Shown in pieces: positions 17,265 to 25,711 of a stretch of 64,000 nt of DNA (position 1 is the first letter of the stretch; each line of letters starts with the position of its first letter). The notes below the pieces were generated by a model that saw only the letters and a program-made list of their open reading frames with translations, was not told where the DNA came from and searched no databases. This DNA comes from Actinomycetes bacterium. Lineage in GTDB: Bacteria > Actinomycetota > Coriobacteriia > Coriobacteriales > Eggerthellaceae. The position numbers and the translations under genes are program-made. The stretch is taken from positions 1 to 64,000 of the forward strand of contig JAEXAI010000008.1 in assembly GCA_023394615.1 (NCBI GenBank). Direction: 5' to 3'.

Positions 17265-17723
17265 GTGAAGCGAAGGGCAGTGGTCAGCTGGGTGCTGGTG
17301 GTGCTTTGGGCATGCTTCATTTTTTTCATGTCCGCCCATACGGGAAACCAGATGGACACGGGGATTTTAGGGCAGCTGAAGCAGTTCTTGGCAAACGTGT
17401 TGAACGCAGCGTTCGGATACCATGACGACCCAGTGTCCCCGCTCGGACACTTTTTGGAATACACGGTGTTCGGCGTGCTTTTAGCGAATGCTCTGCGCCA
17501 TCATATGTCGCCATCGCGCGCCTGTCTGATAGCCATTGCATGCGCGAGCGCCTACGGGATCACTGACGAGTTCCACCAGCTCTTTGTGCCGGAGCGTGCC
17601 TGTGACCCGGCGGATTGGCTGACGGATACGTGTGGTGCGGCGCTCGGGGCGGCTCTCGTCTATGTGACTATGCGCGCACGCGGTGCCAAATCACGCAAGC
17701 GGGATGCTCGAACAGGTCGTTGA
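17265..17723 (+). CDS. VanZ-like family membrane protein
   Basis: A 152-residue membrane protein with about four hydrophobic segments. VanZ-family signatures are present: the first helix followed by FFMSAHTG, the HFLEYTVFGVLLANAL helix, and DEFHQLFVPERACDPADWLTD, a conserved loop motif. In some resistance clusters VanZ lowers teicoplanin sensitivity, but chromosomal stand-alone copies are usually of unknown function. The start is GTG after GAAAGGGCGG. Confidence 0.88.
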   Translation: MKRRAVVSWVLVVLWACFIFFMSAHTGNQMDTGILGQLKQFLANVLNAAFGYHDDPVSPLGHFLEYTVFGVLLANALRHHMSPSRACLIAIACASAYGITDEFHQLFVPERACDPADWLTDTCGAALGAALVYVTMRARGAKSRKRDARTGR

Positions 17724-17820
17724 AGACGCGATTTGCCCCCTGTACTTGCGCTGCTCGCTACCGCCAAGCCGTTAAAACTTCGTGACGAACGCACTTCCCG
17801 GGCGAGGGTGCGGCTCGCTT

Positions 17821-17829
17821 TGCTATCAT
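17821..17829 (+). promoter_or_regulatory. Extended -10 candidate for gatCAB
   Basis: TGCTATCAT lies about 95 bases before gatC in the gap after the VanZ-like gene. It is the same word as upstream of ychF; no -35 is evident. Confidence 0.35.
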
Positions 17830-17924
17830 GGTAGGGTCGTCCGCGACAAGCGGGCGCATCGGAGTCAACAAAAGGTACGCGCAGACGCAAAGAAGCGTTT
17901 GCGTGACCGCAGCGAAGGAACATC

Positions 17925-18233
17925 ATGACACAACATGTGACTGAACGGGATGTGCGCGGACTCGCGGAATATGCCCGCGTTGGGCTTTCAGATCAGGAAA
18001 TTCCTCAAATGACCGAGGATTTGAACAGCATCATCGAAAGCCTGAAGCCCATCACCGAATACGACCTTGAAGGCGTGGAGCCTACATTTCACCCTATCGG
18101 CGATCTGAGCAACGTCATGCGTGAGGACGAGGCGAAGACCAGCTTCACGCAAGAAGAGGCGCTTGAGAACGCGCCGCGCCAGCAGGCTGGCAGTTTCTTG
18201 ATACCCTCCATTTTGGGCGGGGGCGATCAATAA
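17925..18233 (+). CDS. gatC: Asp-tRNA(Asn)/Glu-tRNA(Gln) amidotransferase subunit C
   Basis: GatC (102 residues) is the small subunit that wraps around GatA and stabilises the GatCAB amidotransferase. The helix RDVRGLAEYARVGLSDQEI and the segment TEDLNSIIESLKPI are typical, as is the C-terminal extension VMREDE. AAGGAA precedes the ATG. The stop TAA overlaps the gatA start (TAATGG). Confidence 0.95.
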   Translation: MTQHVTERDVRGLAEYARVGLSDQEIPQMTEDLNSIIESLKPITEYDLEGVEPTFHPIGDLSNVMREDEAKTSFTQEEALENAPRQQAGSFLIPSILGGGDQ

Positions 18234-19726
18234 TGGAATTCGGTTGCATGAGCATTTCCGAGCTTCAAAACGGTCTGCGTGACAAGCAGTTCAGCGCCCA
18301 TGAGGTGGCAATTTCCTCGCTTTCCCGTATTGAGGCCGTGGATGGAGATATCCATGCTTTCCTAGAAAAGACCCCCGATGCGGCATTAGCTGCGGCCGAT
18401 GCCGTGGATGCAGCCATCGCCTCGGGCAATCTTGAAGGAGCAGGTCCGCTCGCCGGTATCCCTGTGGCATTCAAAGACAACATGAACCTGCAAGGTACGC
18501 ACACCACGTGTTCTTCCCGTATGCTCGAAGACTACGTGTCGCCCTATACGGCCACATGCGTGCAACGTGTGATTGATGCGGGCGGCATTCCTTTGGGCAA
18601 GCTGAATATGGACGAGTTCGCATTCGGTTCTTCCACTGAGACGAGTGCTTTCGGCAACACGTTGAACCCTTGGGATACGACGCGCGTGCCCGGCGGCAGT
18701 TCGGGTGGTAGCGCGGCGTCGGTGGCTTCGGGCATGGCATGCGTGACGTTGGGAAGCGATACCGGTGGCTCTATTCGCCAACCGGGGTGCTTTTGTGGCG
18801 TAGTGGCGCTAAAGCCCACTTACGGCGTGGTCAGCCGATACGGTGTGGTTGCATTCGGTAGCTCTCTTGATCAGGTAGGTCCGTTCGCCCGCACGGTAGA
18901 AGATGCTGCCATCACGCTGAATGCCATTGCCGGGCATGACCCGCTTGATTGCACCAGCCAGGCGTCGAGCGTGGATTTCACCGCGAACCTAGATCAGGGA
19001 GTAAAGGGCATGCGCATTGGCATCGTGCCCGCGTTCATGGAGGCCAAAGGCTTGGAGCCTGAGATGAAAGCAGCGGTGGCTGGGGCCGCATCCAAACTGG
19101 AGAGTTTGGGGGCACAGCTTGTGGATATCGAGCTTCCCAACGCGCAAGCAGCAATGAGTGCCTATTACGTTTTGGGGCCATGCGAGGCGTTTTCGAACCT
19201 ATCTCGTTTCGACTCGGTGCGCTACGGTTATTGTGACCCGGGCCATAAGGATTTAGGCAGCCAGTATGAAGCCAGCCGTGCGAAGGGCTTTGGGCCTGAA
19301 GCTCGTCGTCGCATCCTTTTGGGCAGCTACTTGCTCTCTGCCGGTGTCTACGACAAATACTATTATCCGGCCCAGCAGGTACGCACGCTGATTACGCAGG
19401 ATTACGCTCGTGCGTATGAAAAGGTCGATTGTATCTTGGCGCCGGTTTCCCCGCGCACCGCATTTAAGTTTGGCGAGATATCAGATCCTACCAGCATGTA
19501 TCTGTCCGATATGTTTACAATCTCCATCAATATCGCCGGCAACGGTGGCATGAATATGCCCTTGGGCCTAGGCGCTGATACCGGTATGCCGGTTGGCGCG
19601 CAGCTGATAAGCCCGGCTTTCAAAGACCAAAATATGCTGCGCGTGGCGGCAGCGTTGGAGCGCGAGTACGGAGCTGCTCCTGTCGCGCCGGATTTCGCTT
19701 GCGGGAAGGTCGGTGAGGCAAAATGA
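18233..19726 (+). CDS. gatA: Asp-tRNA(Asn)/Glu-tRNA(Gln) amidotransferase subunit A
   Basis: GatA hydrolyses glutamine and passes ammonia to GatB for tRNA-dependent amidation. The 497-residue chain has the amidase signature with the Ser-cisSer-Lys triad: K81 in PVAFKDN, S156 in VPGGSSGGS and S180 in LGSDTGGSIRQPG. A second ATG at 18248 (MSISELQNGL) is also plausible. The gene overlaps gatC by one base and gatB by four, so the three are coupled. Confidence 0.97.
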   Translation: MEFGCMSISELQNGLRDKQFSAHEVAISSLSRIEAVDGDIHAFLEKTPDAALAAADAVDAAIASGNLEGAGPLAGIPVAFKDNMNLQGTHTTCSSRMLEDYVSPYTATCVQRVIDAGGIPLGKLNMDEFAFGSSTETSAFGNTLNPWDTTRVPGGSSGGSAASVASGMACVTLGSDTGGSIRQPGCFCGVVALKPTYGVVSRYGVVAFGSSLDQVGPFARTVEDAAITLNAIAGHDPLDCTSQASSVDFTANLDQGVKGMRIGIVPAFMEAKGLEPEMKAAVAGAASKLESLGAQLVDIELPNAQAAMSAYYVLGPCEAFSNLSRFDSVRYGYCDPGHKDLGSQYEASRAKGFGPEARRRILLGSYLLSAGVYDKYYYPAQQVRTLITQDYARAYEKVDCILAPVSPRTAFKFGEISDPTSMYLSDMFTISINIAGNGGMNMPLGLGADTGMPVGAQLISPAFKDQNMLRVAAALEREYGAAPVAPDFACGKVGEAK

Positions 19727-21261
19727 AGAAGCTCGAAGAGGCCCTACAGGATTGGGAAGCAGTCATCGGCTTGGAAGTGCATTGCGAGCTGACCACGTTA
19801 GAGACGAAGATGTTCTGCGGTTGCAAGCTGGAATTCGGCGCTGAACCAAACACGCATACCTGCCCGGTTTGCCTAGGGTTGCCCGGCGCGCTGCCGGTGC
19901 CCAATAAAGCGGCTATCGAATCCATCGTATTGGCCGGTTTGTCCACGAATTGCGAGATTGAAAAGCACTCGATGTTTTATCGAAAAAGCTATATGTATCC
20001 CGACATGGCGAAGAATTTCCAGACTACGCAAGGGCCGGTGGCGTTCTGCATGCGCGGCAACGTCGACTTGGATGTTGATGGACCGGGCGCCAAAGAGCGC
20101 ATCGATGTTCCTGAAGCACAGGGAAAAGACGGTGCTTACACCGCGCATATCGGCATCACGCGCATCCACATGGAAGAAGACGCTGGCAAGATGATTCATA
20201 TCGGCGGTGGGGAAGGGCGCATCGAGGGCGCCACCCATTCGCTGGTTGATTACAACCGAGCTGGCACTCCGCTCATCGAGTTGGTCACCGAGCCTGACTT
20301 GCGCACGCCCGAAGAAGCGCGCTTGTTCATGCAGAAGCTGCGCCAGATATATCTAGCGCTGGGCATTTCCGATTGCAGCATGGAAGAAGGCAGCCTGCGA
20401 GCCGACGGCAATATCAGCCTGCGACGTCGCGGTGCGACTGGTTTGGGCACGAAGACCGAGCTGAAGAATATCAACAGCTTCAAGAGCCTGCATGACGGGC
20501 TGGTCTATGAGATATGTCGTCAAGCCCAAGTGCTGGAAGAAGGCGGGCAGATTTACCAAGAAACCAGGCATTGGGATCCTTCGACCAAACGCACTATCGT
20601 CATGCGTACGAAGGAAACTGCAGACGACTACCGTATGTTCCCCGATCCGGACTTGGCGCCCTATGACCTGACCGATGAGTTCATTGAACGTGTGCGCGCA
20701 AAACTCCCCGAACTGCCCGATCAGAAGGCAAAACGCTTCGCCGATGACTACGATCTTTCTGCCTACGATACGCGCCACTTGGTAGAGCATCGTGCGACAT
20801 CGAATTTATTTGAGGCATGCATGAGCGCAGCTGATCAAAAACTGGCAAAACCGATTGCAAACCTTATCATCAACGACGTGTCGGCCTACTTGAACGCTCA
20901 CGAAGGATTCGATTTGGCGTCTTCGCCGCTTACACCTGAGCGCATGGTACAGCTGGTCGGCTTCATGGCCGATGATTCTATATCATCGAAGCAGGGTAAA
21001 GAAGTGTTGGCCGCTGTGCTGGAGCAGGACCAGGACCCAGCGCAGATTATCGAGGCGCGCGGCATGAAGCAAGTGAGCGACACCGGCGCCATCGAAGAGG
21101 TCGTCGATGCCGTGCTGGCAGCGAACCCCGACAAGGTGGAAGCGTATAAAGGTGGCAAGACCGGCTTGATTGGCTTTTTCGTGGGTCAGTGCATGAAGGA
21201 AATGCAAGGCCAGGGCAACCCGAAACTCATCAACCAGATGCTTGCCCAGAAACTCTCCTGA
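19723..21261 (+). CDS. gatB: Asp-tRNA(Asn)/Glu-tRNA(Gln) amidotransferase subunit B
   Basis: GatB phosphorylates and amidates the misacylated tRNA. The 512-residue protein begins WEAVIGLEVHCELTT. It carries the zinc-site cysteines MFCGCKLEFGAEPNTHTCPVC and the HSLVDYNRAGTPLIE segment, and ends with the YqeY-like helical tail (GFFVGQCMKEMQGQGNP). ATGA overlap with gatA implies coupled translation. Together the three genes suggest that Asn-tRNA or Gln-tRNA is made indirectly. Confidence 0.97.
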   Translation: MKKLEEALQDWEAVIGLEVHCELTTLETKMFCGCKLEFGAEPNTHTCPVCLGLPGALPVPNKAAIESIVLAGLSTNCEIEKHSMFYRKSYMYPDMAKNFQTTQGPVAFCMRGNVDLDVDGPGAKERIDVPEAQGKDGAYTAHIGITRIHMEEDAGKMIHIGGGEGRIEGATHSLVDYNRAGTPLIELVTEPDLRTPEEARLFMQKLRQIYLALGISDCSMEEGSLRADGNISLRRRGATGLGTKTELKNINSFKSLHDGLVYEICRQAQVLEEGGQIYQETRHWDPSTKRTIVMRTKETADDYRMFPDPDLAPYDLTDEFIERVRAKLPELPDQKAKRFADDYDLSAYDTRHLVEHRATSNLFEACMSAADQKLAKPIANLIINDVSAYLNAHEGFDLASSPLTPERMVQLVGFMADDSISSKQGKEVLAAVLEQDQDPAQIIEARGMKQVSDTGAIEEVVDAVLAANPDKVEAYKGGKTGLIGFFVGQCMKEMQGQGNPKLINQMLAQKLS

Positions 21262-21283
21262 AAGTAACGACCTGTACACACGA

Positions 21284-21314
21284 TGCGGAATGCATATCGA
21301 TAAAGCATTCCGCA
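21284..21314. repeat. Perfect 10-bp inverted repeat after gatB
   Basis: TGCGGAATGC (21284-21293) and GCATTCCGCA (21305-21314) form a hairpin with an 11-base loop. There is no T-run, so intrinsic termination of gatB is uncertain. A TAGAAT word (21320-21325), a possible -10 for the next gene, follows directly. Confidence 0.6.
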
Positions 21315-21360
21315 CGCGTTAGAATCTGCACAGACACGAATTGTGCGAGAAAGGACCACC

Positions 21361-22056
21361 ATGGGATTTTTCGATGACGTTTCAGCCACTTTCAACCGCG
21401 GAGTGAATGCGACTTCGCGTGGAGCGAACACGCTGAAACTGAAGAGCCAGATATCGGATGTGAACAAACAGCGCCAGACGCTGGCCGCTCAGTTGGGTGC
21501 GAGCCTCTACGATGCGACTAAGGATGATGCCAAGTTTCGAGAGGGCCGAGAAGAACTCTATACCGGCATAGCGGATTGCGACTCGCAACGTGAACAGCTG
21601 CAAGCCGAGATAGCCCGCATTGAAGCCGAAGCAGCCGCAGAGGCCGAGGCCGCCCATACCTACGTATGTCAGAAATGCGGTACGACTGTACGCGACACCG
21701 ATACATTCTGCAGTGGATGCGGTAAGCCCGTCGCAGACATCAAAGCCGAGGCAAAGGCAGCTGCAGAAGCTGCTGCTGCCGAAAAAGCCGCTATCGATGC
21801 GGAAATCGACAATACGCTCATCTGCCCCCACTGCGGTGCTCGCATCAAGAAAGGTGATACGTTCTGCATGACATGCGGTCGCAAGATAGAGGCCAATGAC
21901 GAAGTAATCGATGCGCAAGTGGTTTCCGCCGAAACGGTACCTGCTGCAGAGAGCACACCGGCAGCATCTGCTGAATCAGCCGCACCTACTATCGAAGCGG
22001 AAAAGCCCGCCGAGGCCGAAAAACCTGCCGACGATGCAGGCAAGAAAGCTGAGTAG
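21361..22056 (+). CDS. Double zinc-ribbon protein with coiled-coil N-terminus
   Basis: A 231-residue protein. Residues ~20-95 are a helical, likely coiled-coil segment rich in Ala, Glu and Gln. Two zinc ribbons follow, CQKCGTTVRDTDTFCSGCG and CPHCGARIKKGDTFCMTCG, joined by an Ala/Glu/Lys-rich linker. The C-terminus is a low-complexity Ala/Glu/Pro tail. No membrane segment or enzyme motif is visible, so it is probably a cytoplasmic scaffold or nucleic-acid or protein-binding factor; the role is unknown. The start is placed at MGFFDDV because AGAAAGGACC precedes it. Confidence 0.85.
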   Translation: MGFFDDVSATFNRGVNATSRGANTLKLKSQISDVNKQRQTLAAQLGASLYDATKDDAKFREGREELYTGIADCDSQREQLQAEIARIEAEAAAEAEAAHTYVCQKCGTTVRDTDTFCSGCGKPVADIKAEAKAAAEAAAAEKAAIDAEIDNTLICPHCGARIKKGDTFCMTCGRKIEANDEVIDAQVVSAETVPAAESTPAASAESAAPTIEAEKPAEAEKPADDAGKKAE

Positions 22057-22076
22057 ATTATCTCGTTCGTAGTTTT

Positions 22077-22113
22077 GCAAGGCAGGTGTCCGAAAGGGCA
22101 TCTGCCTTGCTTT
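22077..22113 (+). terminator. Intrinsic terminator after the zinc-ribbon gene
   Basis: A 12-bp stem (22077-22088 with 22099-22110, one wobble pair) is followed by TTT. It ends the zinc-ribbon gene. Confidence 0.75.
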
Positions 22114-22135
22114 ACGCGCTATCCAACATGCAACT

Positions 22136-22346
22136 GCGCGAGGCCGCACACCGGGGATGCGGGCGCGCCCATTGGAGCGCCCCGCCCAAGAACCGCGCGC
22201 ATAAAGCGCGGCGCAGTCTATTCTTCGGCCTGAAAATGTTGGAATGCGGTGGCCCGTGGCCGAATCATCCGCCGCGCTTTTGCGCGGTTCGACGCGGGAT
22301 AGCGCGACCTGGGTGCGCACGCATCCCCGGTGTGCGCACCTCGCGC
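22136..22346. repeat. Long inverted repeat / structured element between two convergent genes
   Basis: The left arm (22136-22170) and right arm (22311-22346) pair along an almost continuous stem. It has a perfect 16-bp core (22146-22161 with 22320-22335), an inner 8-bp extension with one wobble, and an outer 8-bp GCGCGAGG/CCTCGCGC segment. The ~140-base interior holds two further GC hairpins, CCGCGC/GCGCGG at 22193-22211 and at 22272-22287. It lies 38 bases beyond the cysK stop. It contains no convincing gene. Its identity (mobile palindromic element, structured RNA or terminator-like) is unknown. Confidence 0.75.
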
Positions 22347-22383
22347 CACTCTTCAGTTTCGGTATCGCGCGAAAGGCGACTCG

Positions 22384-23313
22384 CTAATCTTCGAAGAGCA
22401 CCGTGCTGAAGTATCGCTCGCCGGTGTCGGGCAGAATCGTGACCACGCGTTTGCCGTGTCCGAGTTTGCGTGCCAATCGCACGGCGGCCACGACGTTGCT
22501 TCCGCTGGATATGCCGCACATAAGTCCCTCTTCGCGAGCCAAACGACGCGTCATGTCAAGAGCCTCATCGTCGGTGACGATGCTGATGTCGCTGTAAACT
22601 TTGCAGTCTAGAATCTCGGGAATGAGTCCGTCGCCGATTCCCATCTGCAAGTGGGTGCCGATGCTGCCACCCGATAGGATTGCGGCATGCTCGGGTTCGA
22701 CGGCCCAGATCACCACATCGGGATTGGCCTCGATGAGCGCATGCCCTATGCCGGTAATCGTGCCGCCCGTACCCACTCCGCTGCAGAAACCGTCGATGCG
22801 ACCGCCCGCATCGTGCAGGATTTCCTGAGCTGTGGCGTTTCGTTGAACCAACGGGTTGTCTTTGTTGGTGAACTGCTGGGGGATGTAGACGTTTTGATCG
22901 TCGCTTGCCATGCGCAGCGCGGTTTGCAGGCACTCTTCGATGCACGCGCCGATGTCGCCGTCATCATGCACCAGCACTACTTCAGCGCCGTACGCCCGGC
23001 AGAGCTTCCGGCGCTCTTCACTGACCGAATCGGGCATGATGATACGGGTCTTCAGTCCTTTTACGGCCCCGACGAGGGAAAGCCCGATGCCTTGGTTTCC
23101 GGAAGTCGGTTCGACGATGATGGTGTTCTCGTTTATGTCGCCGCGTTTTTCCGCTTCGGCGATCATGTTGTAGGCGGTGCGCGTCTTTACCGATCCGCCC
23201 ACGTTCACGGCTTCGAACTTCACCAATATTTCGGCACCGTCTGCATCAGGAATATGGTTCAGCCTGATAAGCGGGGTGTTGCCCATGGCGTCGAGCACAT
23301 TGTCGTATAGCAT
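22384..23313 (-). CDS. cysK: Cysteine synthase (O-acetylserine sulfhydrylase)
   Basis: PLP enzyme forming cysteine from O-acetylserine and sulfide; 309 residues, the usual length. The start MLYDNVLDAMGNTPLIRL is chosen because GGAGG lies 6 bases upstream. The PLP lysine is in GGSVKTRTAYNMI, where most CysK proteins read SVKDR; the KTR form is a known variant in some Gram-positive lineages. The substrate loop TSGNQG and phosphate loop GTGGTITG are present. It stands alone, convergent with the zinc-ribbon gene and divergent from the DUF5692 gene. Confidence 0.95.
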   Translation of the reverse strand: MLYDNVLDAMGNTPLIRLNHIPDADGAEILVKFEAVNVGGSVKTRTAYNMIAEAEKRGDINENTIIVEPTSGNQGIGLSLVGAVKGLKTRIIMPDSVSEERRKLCRAYGAEVVLVHDDGDIGACIEECLQTALRMASDDQNVYIPQQFTNKDNPLVQRNATAQEILHDAGGRIDGFCSGVGTGGTITGIGHALIEANPDVVIWAVEPEHAAILSGGSIGTHLQMGIGDGLIPEILDCKVYSDISIVTDDEALDMTRRLAREEGLMCGISSGSNVVAAVRLARKLGHGKRVVTILPDTGERYFSTVLFED

Positions 23314-23616
23314 GAATCCTCCAAGGAATATGCCGGCGGCGTTGCCGGTGCGCATCGAGTGAGGTCAGCGAAAGCGCCGACGCGCATTCGCGCGCAATTG
23401 TTTCATTCTCGTTAAGCAAGCAGATTCTACCACTCGTGCGCGCGCAGAACCGTTTGCGGAACAAATTCGACACGAGCAGCGGTTTTACATTCATATGTCT
23501 AACTGTAAAGACTTCCATTTTCAACCAATCTATACTCTGCACCAACACCAGCCGGGCGCAATACATGCGGACGTTGCGCATAACGCTTGGCAAAGCATTG
23601 GACAGAGGAGGTTTCA
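23314..23616. other. Divergent intergenic region cysK / DUF5692 gene
   Basis: The region carries the upstream signals of both genes. A TATACT at 23531-23536 is a possible -10 for the forward gene, with no clear -35. No RNA gene, riboswitch or open frame with coding character was recognised. Confidence 0.4.
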
Positions 23617-24579
23617 ATGGGGATTCTTTATCAGGCGGCCGACCCGATGTTTTGGGCCATATGGTTGCTCATACTATTCGCCCTTATGGCGTTCAACGAA
23701 CTGGGGCGCACATCGGTTTGGGCGGGTGTCGCGCTTTTCGCGGTGCTGCCCATTGCGCTTACTATTTTCGTGTGGCCCACTACGGCGGCACCTGGCAACG
23801 AATACGGTACGGGCAACTGGTTCAACTGGGTGAAGACTTATTCGGCGTTGGCCGGGTGTTTGGGTTTCATGGCGCTTCGGTTCATCTCATGGAACGGCAA
23901 AGACGGCGTGCGACACCACCTCTACGAAAAGAAGTGGGCGCTCTGCTTTCCGCCCCTTATTCTGGCGCTGAACATCTGCGAAGCAGTGATGCGTGATTTT
24001 CAGGTATTCAGCTATGGCGCTTGGGATGGGCAGATAATCAACAACCTGTGGACTATATCAGGGCCATGGAACATCATGAACGGTATCGCTGGCATATTGA
24101 ACATTCTCACCATCTGCGGATGGCTCGGCATCATCATATCGAAGGATAAAAGCCGCGATATGATCTGGCCTGACATGCTGTGGATGTGGATCTTGGCTTA
24201 CGATTTCTGGAATTTTGCCTATACCTATAACTGCATATCGGATCACTCGGCTTATTGTGGTTTGGCGCTGCTGCTGGCCTGCACCATCCCCACGTTTTTC
24301 ATTAAGCGCGGCGCGTGGCTTCAGCATCGAGCCCAAACCCTTGCGTTGTGGATTATGTTCGTGATGACGGTGCCTCAGTTCGCCGACAGATTGGCACCGA
24401 TTCCCACCACGCACAACCCCACGGCGTTCTTCATCGTGAGCGCTATCGCTTTGGCGGCCAACGTGGCTGTGGCGATTTATCAGTTCCGCAAGATTCGTGC
24501 GAAGTCTCTGAACCCTTTGAAAGACGAGATATATTCCGACACGAAGTCGTACGCTTCGGTGCTTGAAGAGAACGAGTAG
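23617..24579 (+). CDS. DUF5692 family multi-pass membrane protein
   Basis: A 320-residue integral membrane protein with about eight to nine hydrophobic helices. The wording of segments such as YSALAGCLGFMALRF, WALCFPPLILALNI, SGPWNIMNGIAGILN, DMIWPDMLWMWILAYDFWNF and FIKRGAWLQHRAQTLA matches the uncharacterised DUF5692 family as I remember it. The function is unknown. Many aromatic and charged residues lie inside predicted helices, suggesting a transporter or enzyme and not a simple anchor. GAGGAGG before ATG at 23617 fixes the start. The TetR gene follows 78 bases later and may regulate it. Confidence 0.82.
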   Translation: MGILYQAADPMFWAIWLLILFALMAFNELGRTSVWAGVALFAVLPIALTIFVWPTTAAPGNEYGTGNWFNWVKTYSALAGCLGFMALRFISWNGKDGVRHHLYEKKWALCFPPLILALNICEAVMRDFQVFSYGAWDGQIINNLWTISGPWNIMNGIAGILNILTICGWLGIIISKDKSRDMIWPDMLWMWILAYDFWNFAYTYNCISDHSAYCGLALLLACTIPTFFIKRGAWLQHRAQTLALWIMFVMTVPQFADRLAPIPTTHNPTAFFIVSAIALAANVAVAIYQFRKIRAKSLNPLKDEIYSDTKSYASVLEENE

Positions 24580-24592
24580 CGCCTCTATACGC

Positions 24593-24598
24593 TAGAAT
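24593..24598 (+). promoter_or_regulatory. -10 hexamer candidate for the TetR gene
   Basis: TAGAAT lies 60 bases before the chosen start. The same TANAAT word recurs before other genes in the window; no -35 at proper spacing was found. Confidence 0.3.
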
Positions 24599-24657
24599 GA
24601 AACCTCATGGATGCAACGACATCCCCCAAACGGCGGCTCAATGCAGCGGAGGTTCAC

Positions 24658-25317
24658 ATGAGGCTCGGCGGTTACCAGACCCGGTACGCTCCCATATCAA
24701 GCGATTGCGGCACCTCGAAGGTGCGCGAACGCCTTGGGGGCGTACCGGGCGACGTTATGCAGGCGGCGCGCAAGCTCTACGAAGAAAATGGCGTACACGC
24801 CACCACCATCACAGCCATTGCATCTGAAGCGCAGGTCACACGCGAACTTGTCTATTATTACTTCGAGAATAAAGATGCGATTACTGCCGCTGTGCTCGAT
24901 GACTACGTGGAGGATTTGGTGGAAAGCGTCGTGGTGTGGAACGAACTGCGCGAGTTCGGCAATACGCCAGCCGAACTGCAGAAATGCATCAGCACATTCA
25001 GGCGTGCCCTCTACGACACCCATGGCCCCCGTCCTATGATTGGCGTACTTGAAGAGCTGGGAGTGCGTGACGAATTCCAGGTGCGCGCGGTCCGCGAAAC
25101 GGTGGACTGTATCAATTCAGAGGTGGTTGCCGAATACGCCCTCTATCATCAAATAGAAATAGATTTAGTCTACGAAATGTTCTGTGTGGCCATATTCGGT
25201 CTGGTGGGCCTCGTGAAAATCAACCCGCTTATCAGCGACGAGGCGCTTATGAAAGTCGTTGCCCAGACCCTGCGCCTTGATATGCGCGTTTTGGATAAGC
25301 CCTCGGAAGAAGCGTAG
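24658..25317 (+). CDS. TetR-family transcriptional regulator
   Basis: A 219-residue DNA-binding regulator. The N-terminal helix-turn-helix reads ARKLYEENGVHATTITAIA followed by VTRELVYYYFENKDAI, the classic TetR recognition helix with YYYF. The C-terminal ligand domain is not recognisable to a subgroup. GGAGG at 24648-24652 supports the start at 24658; an ATG at 24607 is in frame but lacks a ribosome site. Likely targets are itself or the flanking DUF5692 gene. A 7-bp inverted repeat at 25563-25588 downstream is also a possible operator. Confidence 0.9.
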   Translation: MRLGGYQTRYAPISSDCGTSKVRERLGGVPGDVMQAARKLYEENGVHATTITAIASEAQVTRELVYYYFENKDAITAAVLDDYVEDLVESVVVWNELREFGNTPAELQKCISTFRRALYDTHGPRPMIGVLEELGVRDEFQVRAVRETVDCINSEVVAEYALYHQIEIDLVYEMFCVAIFGLVGLVKINPLISDEALMKVVAQTLRLDMRVLDKPSEEA

Positions 25318-25711
25318 CTCTCTGTGCTATTCCGTCCCTGAATCCTTTTTGACAGCCTTTCCCAGAGTCCTTTTCGTGGCTCCTTCCTGTGCCGATTCCA
25401 TTGCTCTTTCGGCGATTGCGCTCACCTGTGCCCTTGATTGAGATAGCTGTGTCAGTTATCTTCGGGTAGGTATGACAATGTATCAACATATCGGCATAAA
25501 CGACACATGACGTATGTGGCCGTCGGCTTTTGAAGAGATGGTGAAGGTACGTATGGACTAAGACTTTATTACTCTACTGTGATAAAGTACCGGACAGAGG
25601 CCATGTGCACGAAGAGATAGCTTCGAGGCAACAGGGTACAAAATGAACGACGTGCAGGTATGATGCCTGTATTTGAATACGGCACAAAAGAAACGATAGA
25701 AAGTCGGCCCG
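25318..25711. other. Intergenic region upstream of the histidine operon
   Basis: This is the 394-base gap before hisZG. It holds a small hairpin (GATAGCTG, 25442-25449, with CAGTTATC, 25453-25460) and an inverted repeat ACTTTAT/ATAAAGT (25563-25569, 25582-25588) that could be an operator. No T-box core (GGTGG), histidine-rich leader peptide or terminator-antiterminator pair was recognised. Confidence 0.5.

Noticed and set aside
21284..21314. Terminator call for the hairpin after gatB
   Set aside because: The stem is perfect but there is no T-run; kept only as an inverted repeat.
22086..22519. Open frames across the long inverted repeat
   Set aside because: Arg/Pro/Ala-rich translations mirror the GC-rich palindrome on both strands and lack start signals.
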